A stretch of 64,000 nucleotides of DNA from Mycolicibacterium aurum (GCA_900078775.1 LT549889.1:3844001-3908000); one strand, 5' to 3'. Positions 40,841 through 49,967 are shown, counted from the stretch's first letter. Made by a program: numbers and translations. Notes: generated by a model from the sequence alone, not told the origin.

Positions 40841-41248
40841 TCAGCGCAGTTTCTTCAGAAGACCCTGCAGCGCAAGGAGATCCGACTCACTCAGCGCCCG
40901 CAGCGCGGGCGGCGCAGGATCCTCGACGGCGTCGATGCGGGCCAGCACCGCCCGCCCGCTCTCGGTCAGCGAGACCGTCTTGCACCGCCGGTCCCCCGGC
41001 GCGGTCTGCCGCACCACCAGCCCGCGATCCTCCAGATCGTTGACCGCGACGGTGGCGGCCGGGGCGTCCATGGTGGCGGCCTCGGCCAGCGCCTTGACCG
41101 TCATCGGCGCCAGGCCAAGCCTTTTCAGGACCCGGACGCGGCTGAACGGCAGCCCGGACTGCTCGACGACGGCGCGTTTCCAGCCGTCCCGGTTCTGATG
41201 CACCACCGCGGCCAGCCGGCGCCACACATCGTCGGCGAGGTCAGACAT
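40841..41248 (-). CDS. MarR-family transcriptional regulator
   Basis: A 135-residue winged-helix protein: KALAEAATMDAPAATVAVND is the DNA-recognition region and LEDRGLVVRQTAPGDRRCKT the wing. MarR proteins dimerise and usually repress efflux genes until a phenolic or lipophilic ligand binds. It overlaps the end of the MFS gene by eight bases, so it is the second gene of that operon. The palindrome at the MFS start is its likely operator. Confidence 0.9.
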   Translation of the reverse strand: MSDLADDVWRRLAAVVHQNRDGWKRAVVEQSGLPFSRVRVLKRLGLAPMTVKALAEAATMDAPAATVAVNDLEDRGLVVRQTAPGDRRCKTVSLTESGRAVLARIDAVEDPAPPALRALSESDLLALQGLLKKLR

Positions 41249-42707
41249 CGGCGGCCGCCTTCGGTGCGTCGATGAGCGGTGCGAGGCGGCGGGCCGAGTC
41301 CATGGCCCGCTCGGTGGTCGACACGAAGCCCAGCACCACGATCACCACCCCGAGTGCGGCGCAGACCAGCCACAGCGGGCGTGCGGAGGCGGCGAAGTCC
41401 CCGGCCACGGCCGAATTGGCCGGCCCGGCCGCGGCCATCGCCGCACCGGCCACCGAACCGCAAAGCGCGACACCGATGCTGACGCCGATCTGCCGGCTGG
41501 TGCTGGTGACCGCGGAGGCGGCGCCGGCCCGGTCCAGCGGCATCCCGCTCACCGCCGCGTTGGTGATCGGGGCGTTGACCATCGAGAAGCCGATGCCGAA
41601 GACGGCGAACACCGTCATCAACGTCCAGACCGGCGCCGATTCGCCCAGCATGGCCAGCACCGTGGAGGCGCACCCGATCATCACCCCGGACACCAGCAGC
41701 GACGGTCGCGCCCCGTAGCGGCCCACCAGCCGGCCCGACAGTGGGGAGAACACCAGCGCCCCGACCGCGATCGGCAGGTAGATCAGCCCGGTCTGCATGG
41801 CCGAGAAGCCGCGCGCGCCCTGCAGATACAGCGACATCATGAACAGCAGCGCACCCCAGGAGGCGAACGCGCTGATCGCGATCACCGTCGCCGCGGTGAA
41901 CGGCACGCTGCGGAAGAAACGCAGATCGATGAACGGGTCGGTGCGGCGGGCCTCGAAGCGCAGGAAGGCCGCGAAGGCCAGCACCGCGACGACGGCCGCG
42001 GTGACGACGCGCGCATGCCCCCAGCCCAGCGCGGGCCCCTCGATGAGCGTGAACACCGTGCCGAACAGGAAGGCCACCGCCAGTGCCTGCCCGATCGGGT
42101 CGACGTTGCGCATGGTGGCAGACCGGGTCTCCGGGACGAAGATCGCGGTCAGCACGATGGCCAGCAGACAGATCGGCAGGTTGATCCAGAACACCGCCCG
42201 CCAGCTGATCAGGTGGATGAGCAGCCCGCCGACCGTCGGGCCGAGCGCCATCGAGATGCCGACCACGCCACCCCAGATGCCGATGGCCCGGGCCCGTTCG
42301 ACGGGCCCGGTGAAGACCTGGGAGATGATCGACAGCGCCACCGGATTCATCATCGAACCGCCGATGGCCTGCACGAGGCGCGCCGCGATCAGGGCGTCGA
42401 TGCCCGGGGCGAGGCTGCACAGCAGCGAGCCGAGCGCGAAGACGGCCAGTCCGGTCTGGAACACCCGGCGCCGGCCGAAGCGGTCCCCCATCGCGCCGGA
42501 CAGCATCAGCAGCGAGGCCAGCGCCAGCGTGTAGATGTCGATGACCCACTGCAGCTGCGAGGCGGTGGCGCCCAGGTCCGTCTGGATGGACGGAACGGCG
42601 ACGTTGACGATGGTGGCGTCCATCGACACGATCAGCAGGCTCAGGCAGCACGACGCGAGGACGGTCGCCTTGCGCCGCGGCGTCAGCGTGCTGATGGTTT
42701 CATTCAC
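41241..42707 (-). CDS. MFS transporter, DHA2 (14-span) drug/proton antiporter type
   Basis: A 488-residue transporter with fourteen predicted spans: motif A GAMGDRFGRRRVFQTG after span 2 and motif C GIWGGVVGISMALGPTVGG in span 5. These are typical of EmrB/QacA exporters of lipophilic compounds. It starts at GTG 42707 within a palindrome and is cotranscribed with the MarR regulator, a common resistance arrangement. The drug range cannot be read from the sequence. Confidence 0.9.
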   Translation of the reverse strand: MNETISTLTPRRKATVLASCCLSLLIVSMDATIVNVAVPSIQTDLGATASQLQWVIDIYTLALASLLMLSGAMGDRFGRRRVFQTGLAVFALGSLLCSLAPGIDALIAARLVQAIGGSMMNPVALSIISQVFTGPVERARAIGIWGGVVGISMALGPTVGGLLIHLISWRAVFWINLPICLLAIVLTAIFVPETRSATMRNVDPIGQALAVAFLFGTVFTLIEGPALGWGHARVVTAAVVAVLAFAAFLRFEARRTDPFIDLRFFRSVPFTAATVIAISAFASWGALLFMMSLYLQGARGFSAMQTGLIYLPIAVGALVFSPLSGRLVGRYGARPSLLVSGVMIGCASTVLAMLGESAPVWTLMTVFAVFGIGFSMVNAPITNAAVSGMPLDRAGAASAVTSTSRQIGVSIGVALCGSVAGAAMAAAGPANSAVAGDFAASARPLWLVCAALGVVIVVLGFVSTTERAMDSARRLAPLIDAPKAAADV

Positions 42708-42719
42708 ACAACTATTGTG
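42707..42719. promoter_or_regulatory. MarR-type palindrome at the MFS start codon
   Basis: CACAACTATTGTG is a perfect inverted repeat (CACAA / TTGTG). Its left base is part of the MFS start codon. A partial copy, TTGTGAAACTACAA, overlaps to 42729. Binding here would block both transcription start and translation of the MFS-marR operon. The assignment to the coded MarR is inferred. Confidence 0.65.
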
Positions 42720-42778
42720 AAACTACAACCATTATTCGTCAACGCCCCCCGGCTGAGATCCCGTTCGGGCGAACGGGG

Positions 42779-44080
42779 TCAGCGGCCGGACAGGTCGATG
42801 TAGTCGCGTTCGGTGTAACCGGTGTAGATCTGGCGCGGGCGGCCGATCTTGCCCGGCTCGGAGTGCATCTCCCGCCAGTGCGCGATCCAGCCGGGCAGCC
42901 GGCCGAGCGCGAACAGCACGGTGAACATCCGGGTCGGGAAGCCCATCGCCCGGTAGATCACGCCGGTGTAGTAGTCGACGTTCGGGTAGAGCTTGCGCTC
43001 CACGAAGAAGTCGTCGGTCAGCGCGATCTCTTCGAGCTGCTTGGCGATGTCCAGCAGCGGATCGTCCACACCGAGCTTGCCCAGGATCTTGTCGGCCTGC
43101 TCCTTGACGATGCGCGCCCGCGGGTCGTAGTTCTTGTAGACCCGGTGCCCGAAGCCCATCAGCTTCACGCCGTCCTCGCGGTCCTTGACCTTGCGGACGA
43201 ACTCCTTGACGTCGCCGCCGGAGCTCTGGATCTTGGTCAGCATCTCCAGCACCGCCTGGTTGGCGCCGCCGTGCAGCGGGCCCCACAGCGCGTTGATGCC
43301 ACCGGAGATCGAGGTGAACAGGTTGGCCTGCGAGGAGCCGACCAGGCGCACCGTCGAGGTGGAGCAGTTCTGCTCGTGATCGGCGTGCAGGATCAGCAGC
43401 ATGTCCAGCGCCCGGACGATCTCCGGGTCGACCTCATACGGCTCGGCCGGGAAGCCGAACGTCATCCGCAGGAAGTTCTCCACCAGCGTCAGCGAGTTGT
43501 CCGGGTACAGGAACGGCTGTCCCTCGGACTTCTTGTAGGCGTAGGCGGCGATGGTCGGCAGCTTGGCCAGCAGCCGGATGGTGGACAGCTCGACCTGCTT
43601 GTTGTCCAGCGGGTCCAGCGAGTCCTGGTAGTAGGCGCTCAGTGCGTTGACCGCGGACGACAGCACCGGCATCGGGTGCGCATTGCGCGGGAAGCCGTCG
43701 AAGAACCGCTTGAGGTCCTCGTGCAGCAGGGTGTGCCGCTGGATCTGGTTGGTGAACGACGCCAACTGCTCGGGGGTCGGCAGCTCCCCGTAGATCAGCA
43801 GATAGCTGACCTCGATGAAGGTCGACTGCTCGGCCAGCTGCTCGATCGGGTACCCCCGGTAGCGCAGGATGCCGGCGTCACCGTCGATGTAGGTGATCGC
43901 GCTCTTGGTCGAGGACGTGTTGACGAAGCCGCCGTCGAACGTGGTGTAACCGGTCTTGGCCAGCAGCGGACCCAGCGCGATGCCGTCGGAGCCCTCTGTG
44001 GCGTGCACGATCTCCAAGTCCAGGGAGCCACCCGGGTAGGACAGGGTGGCCTTCTCGTCAGGGCTGGAGTTGTCTGCCAC
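42779..44080 (-). CDS. gltA2: Citrate synthase GltA2
   Basis: A 433-residue hexameric-type citrate synthase that condenses acetyl-CoA with oxaloacetate, the entry of the TCA cycle. Catalytic-region motifs are NCSTSTVRLVGSSQANLF, WGPLHGGANQAVLEML and MGFGHRVYKNYDPRARI. The N-terminal beta domain (YPGGSLDLEIVHATEG) is typical of the long bacterial form. Translation starts at GTG 44080. It corresponds to Rv0896. A second, shorter citrate synthase (citA) lies 2.2 kb away. Confidence 0.95.
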   Translation of the reverse strand: MADNSSPDEKATLSYPGGSLDLEIVHATEGSDGIALGPLLAKTGYTTFDGGFVNTSSTKSAITYIDGDAGILRYRGYPIEQLAEQSTFIEVSYLLIYGELPTPEQLASFTNQIQRHTLLHEDLKRFFDGFPRNAHPMPVLSSAVNALSAYYQDSLDPLDNKQVELSTIRLLAKLPTIAAYAYKKSEGQPFLYPDNSLTLVENFLRMTFGFPAEPYEVDPEIVRALDMLLILHADHEQNCSTSTVRLVGSSQANLFTSISGGINALWGPLHGGANQAVLEMLTKIQSSGGDVKEFVRKVKDREDGVKLMGFGHRVYKNYDPRARIVKEQADKILGKLGVDDPLLDIAKQLEEIALTDDFFVERKLYPNVDYYTGVIYRAMGFPTRMFTVLFALGRLPGWIAHWREMHSEPGKIGRPRQIYTGYTERDYIDLSGR

Positions 44081-44111
44081 TGGAACCCCTTCTCTGGGCG
44101 TCGGGAGGAGC

Positions 44112-44132
44112 GAGACGAGTGGAACCCGTCTC
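44112..44132. promoter_or_regulatory. Inverted repeat in the gltA2 leader
   Basis: GAGACG and CGTCTC flank nine bases, about 32-52 bases upstream of the gltA2 start. It could be an operator or a small hairpin in the leader. No known TCA regulator motif (GlxR or RamB) is recognised. Confidence 0.35.
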
Positions 44133-44152
44133 TTGATACTGGACGGTAGTCG

Positions 44153-44848
44153 CTAACGATTCGGCGCGCTTGCGGGGGGTTCCCGGTAGGGACGTTCCGG
44201 GGGATCCGCCCCCTGGGTCCACGGCCCCCACGTGCGCTTGAAGGTCTGGTAAGCAGCGACTATGCGGGCACCCACGATATCGGGCTCGATCGGCGGGTTC
44301 CCCGGCGTGCCCAATCCCCTGGTCGCGGCGCCGATGACCGAGGACCAGCCCTCCAGCACCAGGTGCACCCCGTCGTGGCCCACCGGCAGCCCCATCCGCT
44401 TGGCGACGGCGGTCACCGTCGGGAAGTGATCCTGCTGCCGGCGGTACGGGATGTTGGTCACGGTGAGGCTGGCCGAGGAGTTCGCGATCCGGATCAGCGC
44501 GGCGAGCCGGTGGAACTGCGAGGTCGGTTTTCCGTCCGGCCCCGGCTCCAACAGCTTGAGGTGTGCGAGCACCATCGCCTCGTACTCGTCGATGTCGGTG
44601 GGCAACGTCGCCAGGAGCGTGGCGACCTGGGCCGCGCTCTCCTCGACGATGGCATGGAACACCGCCTCCTTGGTCGGGAAATACCGGCTGAAGGTGCGCG
44701 GGGACACGTCCGCGGCGGCGGCGATCTGCTCGACGGTGGTGTTGTCGAACCCCTGCTTCTCACACAGTTCGGCAGCGGTCTCGACCAGGGTGGTCCTGGT
44801 CCTGAGTTTCTTGCGTTCTCGCAGGCCGCTCACCGGACGGTCAGGCAT
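44153..44848 (-). CDS. TetR-family transcriptional regulator, downstream paralogue
   Basis: A 231-residue TetR protein. The helix-turn-helix (TVEQIAAAADVSPRTFSRYF) is nearly identical to that of the gene just upstream; the ligand domain is different. ATG 44848 is chosen because longer in-frame starts would reach well into the neighbouring gene; it overlaps that gene's stop by eight bases. With the same recognition helix SPRTFSRYF, both may bind one operator. Effector and targets are unknown. Confidence 0.87.
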   Translation of the reverse strand: MPDRPVSGLRERKKLRTRTTLVETAAELCEKQGFDNTTVEQIAAAADVSPRTFSRYFPTKEAVFHAIVEESAAQVATLLATLPTDIDEYEAMVLAHLKLLEPGPDGKPTSQFHRLAALIRIANSSASLTVTNIPYRRQQDHFPTVTAVAKRMGLPVGHDGVHLVLEGWSSVIGAATRGLGTPGNPPIEPDIVGARIVAAYQTFKRTWGPWTQGADPPERPYREPPASAPNR

Positions 44849-45518
44849 TCGTCCCGGCACCCGTTTCGTTCGATTCGGTACTGCCCAACTCGGCGGCGAA
44901 GCCGGCCAACAGTGCACATGCCTCGTTGAGCCGCTCGATCATCAGCGCCGGACCCAACTTGGTCCCGTCGGTGTCGGCGACCAGATCGGCGCAGGCGGTG
45001 ACGATCAGGACGGAGAACATCGACAGCCCGAGCTGCAGGCCACGATCGTCGAGATCGACGCCCATCATCGTGGACAGAGCCTCTGCGACCCTTGTCGACC
45101 GGTACTCGAATGCACTCTGCTTCAAGGCATTCGAATTGTTGAAGATGCGCAGGATGGTCGCCACCCGGGCACTGGTGACGGTGCCGCCCCGGCGGTCGAG
45201 CACCCCGGTGAGCACCGCGGTGTGCGCCGCGCGCAGCGCCTCGATCGGGCCGGTACCGCGCGGCAGCCCGGCGATCTCGCGGGCGACCGATTCCGAGACG
45301 TCGTCGAGCAGCGTCAGGAAGACGGCCTCTTTGGTGGCGAAGTACCGGCTGAAGGTGCGCGGGGACACCTCGGCCGCGGCGGCGATCTGATCGACGGTGG
45401 TCCGCTCGTAGCCCTGCTCCAGGGCAAGCTTCAGCGCCGCATCGATCAGGATCGCTCGAGTGCGTTGCTTCTTCTTTTCCCGCAAACCGAGATCGGTTCC
45501 CCTGCTCGCGCCGGACAC
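44841..45518 (-). CDS. TetR-family transcriptional regulator, upstream paralogue
   Basis: A 225-residue TetR protein with LREKKKQRTRAILIDAALKL, the helix-turn-helix TVDQIAAAAEVSPRTFSRYF and a C-terminal ligand domain carrying a cysteine and several aromatic residues. It is translationally coupled to its paralogue. Upstream direct repeats (CAGGTGA twice) may be an operator. No enzyme or transporter gene accompanies the pair, so their targets lie elsewhere or they are autoregulatory. Confidence 0.88.
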   Translation of the reverse strand: MSGASRGTDLGLREKKKQRTRAILIDAALKLALEQGYERTTVDQIAAAAEVSPRTFSRYFATKEAVFLTLLDDVSESVAREIAGLPRGTGPIEALRAAHTAVLTGVLDRRGGTVTSARVATILRIFNNSNALKQSAFEYRSTRVAEALSTMMGVDLDDRGLQLGLSMFSVLIVTACADLVADTDGTKLGPALMIERLNEACALLAGFAAELGSTESNETGAGTNA

Positions 45519-45563
45519 GACGGCAATCGTAACCCGCTCAGCTGAGGATTCACGCAGGGTTCG

Positions 45564-45581
45564 CAGGTGAGCGTCAGGTGA
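45564..45581. repeat. Direct repeat CAGGTGA ahead of the TetR pair
   Basis: CAGGTGA at 45564-45570 and 45575-45581, spaced by 11 bases start to start (one helical turn), about 46-63 bases upstream of the TetR start at 45518. It is a weak operator candidate. Confidence 0.3.
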
Positions 45582-45591
45582 CGCGAAATCC

Positions 45592-46251
45592 CTAGGGTTG
45601 CAGCCTCTGCACCCGCCCGTCGGCCGAGGTGACCCGAATCCTGTTATGCACGCGGTTTTCCCGGCCCTGCCAGAACTCGATCACCTCCGGTTCGATCAGG
45701 TACCCACCCCAATTCGGCGGCACCGGAACCTGTTCGACGCCGGCGAAGCGTGCGCTGACATCGGCGAGCTGTTGCAGCAGTGCGGCCCGCGACTCGATCG
45801 GCGCGGACTGCCGGGATGCCCAGGCACCCAGTTGTGAACCGCGCGGACGCTTGGACCAGTAGTCGGCGGTCTCCTGCTCCGGCACCCGGGTCACCGGTCC
45901 GCGCACATGGATCTGCCGGCCGAGGCCGTACCACGGGAACGTCGCCGAGGCGTACGGCTGTATTGCCAACTGTTCGCCCTTCGCCGAGTCGTAGTTGGTG
46001 AAGAAGGTGATCCCGGATTCCTCGGCGCTCTTGCACAGCACGCTGCGGGTGACCGGGCGGCCCTGCGCGTCGACGGTGCCGACCACCATCGCGTTGGGTT
46101 CGGACAGGCCCGCCGCGTGCGCGTCGGCCAGCCACTGATGGAACAGCACCAGCCAGCCCTGCGCCAGCCAGTCGGCGTCCAGATCCGCGCTGCCGTCCTT
46201 TTCCACCGATCCGTATTCCGCGCGCATCCGCGCCAACTGTTCGGGTTCCAT
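45592..46251 (-). CDS. pdxH: Pyridoxamine/pyridoxine 5'-phosphate oxidase
   Basis: A 219-residue FMN enzyme that oxidises PNP or PMP to pyridoxal phosphate. Motifs are EPNAMVVGTVDAQGRPVTRS and TFFTNYDSAKGEQL at the FMN site, SRQSAPIESRAALLQQL, and the C-terminal PEVIEFWQGRENRVHNRIR with WGGYLIEP before it. ATG 46251 gives the usual N-terminus (MEPEQLARMRAEYG). It diverges from citA with 55 bases between the starts. PLP made here supports SerC and many other enzymes. Confidence 0.93.
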   Translation of the reverse strand: MEPEQLARMRAEYGSVEKDGSADLDADWLAQGWLVLFHQWLADAHAAGLSEPNAMVVGTVDAQGRPVTRSVLCKSAEESGITFFTNYDSAKGEQLAIQPYASATFPWYGLGRQIHVRGPVTRVPEQETADYWSKRPRGSQLGAWASRQSAPIESRAALLQQLADVSARFAGVEQVPVPPNWGGYLIEPEVIEFWQGRENRVHNRIRVTSADGRVQRLQP

Positions 46252-46306
46252 GCGCGAAACGGTACGCCCACATCGGAGACGGTCCGTTCGATGCGAGAAT
46301 CGGCGT

Positions 46307-47431
46307 ATGCCAGAGTCACCGGTTCCCGACGGATTCACCTCCGGCCTCGAAGGCGTCGTGGCCTTCACGACCGAGATCGCCGAGCCGGACAAGGACGGCG
46401 GAGCGCTGCGCTACCGCGGCGTCGACATCGAGGACCTGGTCGGCGACCGGGTCACCTTCGGCGACGTGTGGGGTCTTCTGGTCGACGGGGACTTCGAGAC
46501 CCCGTTGCCCCCGGCCGAACCGTTCCCGCTGCCCATCCGCTCCGGCGATGTGCGCGTCGACGTGCAGGCGGGGCTGGCCATGCTGGCCCCGATCTGGGGC
46601 TACGCCCCGATGCTGGACATCGACGACCGCACCGCCCGCGATCAGCTCGCCCGGGCCTCGGCGATGGCGCTGTCCTACGTCGCGCAGTCCGCGCGCGGCA
46701 TGCACAAACCGGCCGTGCCGCAGCGGTCCATCGACGAATGCTCCTCCGTCACCGGACGTTTCATGACCCGCTGGAAGGGTGAACCGGATCCGCGGCACGT
46801 CGAGGCCATCGACGCCTACTGGGTGACCGCCGCCGAGCACGGGATGAACGCCTCCACCTTCACCGCGCGGGTGATCGCCTCCACCGGCGCCGATGTGGCG
46901 GCCGCGCTGTCCGGCGCGGTCGGCGCCATGAGCGGCCCACTGCACGGCGGCGCCCCGGCGCGGGTGCTGCCGATGCTCGAGGACGCCGAGCGCGACGGTG
47001 ACGCCCGGGCGGTGGTGAAGCGCATCCTGGACCGCGGGGACAAGGTGATGGGCTTCGGGCACCGGGTGTACCGGGCCGAGGATCCGCGCGCCCGGGTACT
47101 GCGGTCCACCGCGCAGCGGCTCGGTGTGCCCCGGTTCGAGGTGGCGGCCACGTTCGAGCAGGCCGCGCTCGCCGAACTGCGGGAGCGCCGGCCCGACCGG
47201 GCGATCGAGACCAACGTCGAGTTCTGGGCCGCGGTCATCCTGGACTTCGCCGGGGTGCCGCCGCAGATGATGCCGGCGATGTTCACCTGTGGGCGCAGTG
47301 CCGGTTGGTGCGCGCACATTCTGGAGCAAAAGCGACTGGGCAAGCTGGTGCGCCCGTCCGCGGTGTACGTCGGGCCCGCACCTCGCCCGGCGTCGGCGGT
47401 GCCCGGTTGGGAGGGTCTCGACCGGTCATGA
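46307..47431 (+). CDS. citA: Second citrate synthase CitA
   Basis: A 374-residue citrate synthase of the shorter 2-methylcitrate/citrate synthase group. It opens with GLEGVVAFTTEIAEPDKDGG; catalytic motifs are MSGPLHGGAPARVLPML and MGFGHRVYRAEDPRARV. It corresponds to Rv0889c. ATG 46307 is chosen to fit the family's N-terminus. It is translationally coupled (ATGA) to the mycothiol-isomerase-like gene. Whether it makes citrate or 2-methylcitrate cannot be told from the sequence. Confidence 0.9.
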   Translation: MPESPVPDGFTSGLEGVVAFTTEIAEPDKDGGALRYRGVDIEDLVGDRVTFGDVWGLLVDGDFETPLPPAEPFPLPIRSGDVRVDVQAGLAMLAPIWGYAPMLDIDDRTARDQLARASAMALSYVAQSARGMHKPAVPQRSIDECSSVTGRFMTRWKGEPDPRHVEAIDAYWVTAAEHGMNASTFTARVIASTGADVAAALSGAVGAMSGPLHGGAPARVLPMLEDAERDGDARAVVKRILDRGDKVMGFGHRVYRAEDPRARVLRSTAQRLGVPRFEVAATFEQAALAELRERRPDRAIETNVEFWAAVILDFAGVPPQMMPAMFTCGRSAGWCAHILEQKRLGKLVRPSAVYVGPAPRPASAVPGWEGLDRS

Positions 47432-48036
47432 CGGATTCCGTATTCGCCTCGGCGGTAACGGCTTTCACGCAGCTTGTCGCCGACCTCCCGGACACCTGCT
47501 GGGACGGTCCCGGGCTGGGTGAATGGGATATGCGGGCGCTGGTCGGGCATACCTCGCGGTCGTTGATCACGGTGAGCGAGTACCTGCGAACGCCCGCCGA
47601 ACACGAGGACGTCGCCGACGCCGTCGGCTACTACGTGTGGGTCCGCGACTACACCGCCGCCGCGGGGGCCGAGGCCGTCGCCGAACGGGGCCGCGCGGCC
47701 GGGCGTGCGCTGGGGGCCGATCCGGTCGCCACCGTCGACGCGCTCGCCGAGCGGGCGCTGGCCGATGTGCGGGCCGCCGGGGATCCGCTGATCAGCGTCA
47801 TCGGCGGGATGGGCATCCGGCTGTCGACCTATCTGCAGACCCGGGTGTTCGAGCTCGCGGTGCACGGTCTGGACATCGCCCGCGCCGCCGGGCGCGCGTT
47901 CACCCCGCCGTCCGAGGTGCTGGAGCAGACCACCGTGCTGGCGGCCCGGGTGGCCGTCCGGTTCGGTCAGGGGGAGACGGTGCTCACCGCGCTGACCGGC
48001 AGGTCCACCCTGCCGCCGGGGTATTCGGTGGTCTGA
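47428..48036 (+). CDS. Maleylpyruvate isomerase/DinB-like mycothiol-dependent protein
   Basis: A 202-residue protein of the MDMPI_N/DinB fold, a four-helix bundle that binds a metal through histidines and often uses mycothiol. It has the family pattern (CWDGPGLGEWDMRALVGHTS, and VFELAVHGLDIARA with the second His/Asp). It overlaps citA by four bases, so the two are one operon. Its last 70 bases overlap the end of the convergent P450 gene. The reaction is unknown. Confidence 0.8.
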   Translation: MTDSVFASAVTAFTQLVADLPDTCWDGPGLGEWDMRALVGHTSRSLITVSEYLRTPAEHEDVADAVGYYVWVRDYTAAAGAEAVAERGRAAGRALGADPVATVDALAERALADVRAAGDPLISVIGGMGIRLSTYLQTRVFELAVHGLDIARAAGRAFTPPSEVLEQTTVLAARVAVRFGQGETVLTALTGRSTLPPGYSVV

Positions 48037-49385
48037 GCGCGCCGCCAGCTCACCGACGCCCAGACGGGTGCGGCGGCCACCATGGTGAACGGTGTGGCCA
48101 CCGGGAATTCCGAGTCCTCCGAACGTAGTTCGGCGCGACGCACGATGGTAGCCAGCGCCAGGGTGGCCTCCAGCATGGCGAAGTGGTCACCGATACAGGA
48201 TCGTGGGCCGGCCCCGAACGGCAGGTACTGCCATCGGTTCAGACGTTTGACGGCCTCGGGCCGGAACCGGTCCGGGTCGAATACCAGCGGGTCCTTCCAC
48301 AACTGCGGATCGCGCTGCACGGCGTAGATCCCGAACAACAGGACGGTGCCCGCCGCGACGCGGTACCCGTCGATGATGACGTCGCGGATGGCCACCCGGC
48401 CCGCACCGGGCGCGGGCGGGCACAGCCGCAACGCCTCCCGCAGCACCTGCACCGTGTAGCCGAGGGAGGAGACGTCGGCGCAGCTGAGTTCGCGGTCCCC
48501 CAATTCGGCGACCTCGGCGCGCACCGCCTCCTGGATGCGCGGGTTGCGGCCCAGCTGCCACAGCGCATACGTCAGCGTGGTCGCCGTGGTGTCGTGCCCG
48601 GCGGCGATGAACACGATGAGCTCGTCGCGGATCTCCTCGTCGGACAGCCCGCGGCCGGTCACCGGGTCCTTGGCGGCCAGCAGCGCCCGCACCAGCGGGG
48701 CGTCCAGGTCCGGGTCGGCCCGGCAGGCGGTCAGCACATCGGTGGCCAGCCCACGCAGCGTCGCGGCGGCGGCGCGGGCCCGGGCGCGGGCCGGGGTGGG
48801 CAACCAGCGCGGGGCGCGCAGCGGGGAGGTCGCGCGGTCGGCGATGTAGCCGAGTACCTCGCGCAGCGGTGCGTCGATGGCGTCGGCGCGGCGGTCCAGG
48901 TCGAGGCCGAGCACCGATCGCCCGAGCGCCCGCATGGCCAGTCGCCGGCATTCGGTGTCCAGGTCGACGCGCTGGCCCTCCTCCCAGGAATCCACCACCG
49001 CGTGCGCGGCCTGGGCCATGTGCCCGCCGAACGCCTCCACGTGTTTCTTGGTGAACAGCGGCTGCAACGCCCGGCGCCGCGGCAGCCACTCGTCGTGCAT
49101 GAGGTCGAACAGGTTGCCGCCGAGGACGTGGCGCATCTCCCGGTGCAGCGCGGTCTTGTCCACGAAGGTGTCCGGCCGGCCCAGCACATCGCGACCACCC
49201 TGGGGCGAGGTGGTGATCACCAGTTCCGGCATCAGCCAGCGCGGCCCGAGTTTGACCCTGGTGACCGGCCCACCGGCGTCCCGGAGCAGCTCGAAGCCGG
49301 CATTGAAGGACCGCAGTGCCTTCATCTGAGCGCGGTAGGACATCGGGTTGCGCGGGACCCAGGGCAGCTCGTCGTGTGGCCTCAT
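47967..49385 (-). CDS. Cytochrome P450
   Basis: A 472-residue P450 monooxygenase. The haem ligand is Cys397 in FGAGPRSCIGDHFAM, the oxygen-activating I-helix is AGHDTTATTL near residue 260, and the ExxR motif is EALR in VLREALRLCP. It begins MRPHDELPWVPRNPMSYRAQ without a signal peptide. The domain order is normal. No ferredoxin is adjacent. The last 70 bases overlap the convergent MDMPI-like gene. The CYP family cannot be named safely. Confidence 0.92.
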   Translation of the reverse strand: MRPHDELPWVPRNPMSYRAQMKALRSFNAGFELLRDAGGPVTRVKLGPRWLMPELVITTSPQGGRDVLGRPDTFVDKTALHREMRHVLGGNLFDLMHDEWLPRRRALQPLFTKKHVEAFGGHMAQAAHAVVDSWEEGQRVDLDTECRRLAMRALGRSVLGLDLDRRADAIDAPLREVLGYIADRATSPLRAPRWLPTPARARARAAAATLRGLATDVLTACRADPDLDAPLVRALLAAKDPVTGRGLSDEEIRDELIVFIAAGHDTTATTLTYALWQLGRNPRIQEAVRAEVAELGDRELSCADVSSLGYTVQVLREALRLCPPAPGAGRVAIRDVIIDGYRVAAGTVLLFGIYAVQRDPQLWKDPLVFDPDRFRPEAVKRLNRWQYLPFGAGPRSCIGDHFAMLEATLALATIVRRAELRSEDSEFPVATPFTMVAAAPVWASVSWRRAQTTEYPGGRVDLPVSAVSTVSP

Positions 49386-49514
49386 GTTTGCAGCGTGTCC
49401 GCCCGCGGCGGCCGGCCATAGCGTAGTCGGCTACCTGTTTCGCCCAGTCGCGATGAGATTCTCCGCGCCGCCCGGTCTATCAGAGAGTCAGTTGCCAGAG
49501 ATCAGGAGACCGAG

Positions 49515-49967
49515 ATGTCCAACGAAGTAACCCCCGCCGTCATGCCGCACCTCGTCGTCGACAACGGCGCCGCTGCCATCGACTTCTATGTCAAGGCGTT
49601 CGGGGCCACCGAGCTGGGCCGGATGCCCGGGCCGGACGGCCGGCTGGTGCACGGCGCGGTGCAGATCAACGGATGCACGGTGATGCTGGCCGACGACTAC
49701 CCGGAGTACTGCGACGGGCAGTCCGAGACCCCGAAGGCGCTGGGTGGGACGCCGGTGACCATCCACCTCGTCGTCCCCGATGTTGACGCCGCGTTCGCCC
49801 GCGCGGTCGAGGCCGGCGCGGAGGTGGTGATGCCGGTGGACGACATGTTCTGGGGCGACCGCTACGGCGTGCTGCGCGACCCGTTCGGCCACAAGTGGTC
49901 GCTGGGCCAGCCGGTGCGCGAGGTGAGCGAGGAGGAACTGCAGACGGCTATGCAGCAATTCTCGTGA
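49515..49967 (+). CDS. VOC-family (glyoxalase/PhnB-like) protein
   Basis: A 150-residue VOC protein with two beta-alpha-beta-beta-beta modules: MPHLVVDNGAAAIDFYVKAF and PVTIHLVVPDVDAAFARAVE, ending with FGHKWSLGQPVREVSEEEL as in PhnB-like members. It corresponds to Rv0887c by position. The enzyme activity is not predictable. Its end overlaps the convergent glycosidase gene by 20 bases. Confidence 0.88.
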   Translation: MSNEVTPAVMPHLVVDNGAAAIDFYVKAFGATELGRMPGPDGRLVHGAVQINGCTVMLADDYPEYCDGQSETPKALGGTPVTIHLVVPDVDAAFARAVEAGAEVVMPVDDMFWGDRYGVLRDPFGHKWSLGQPVREVSEEELQTAMQQFS

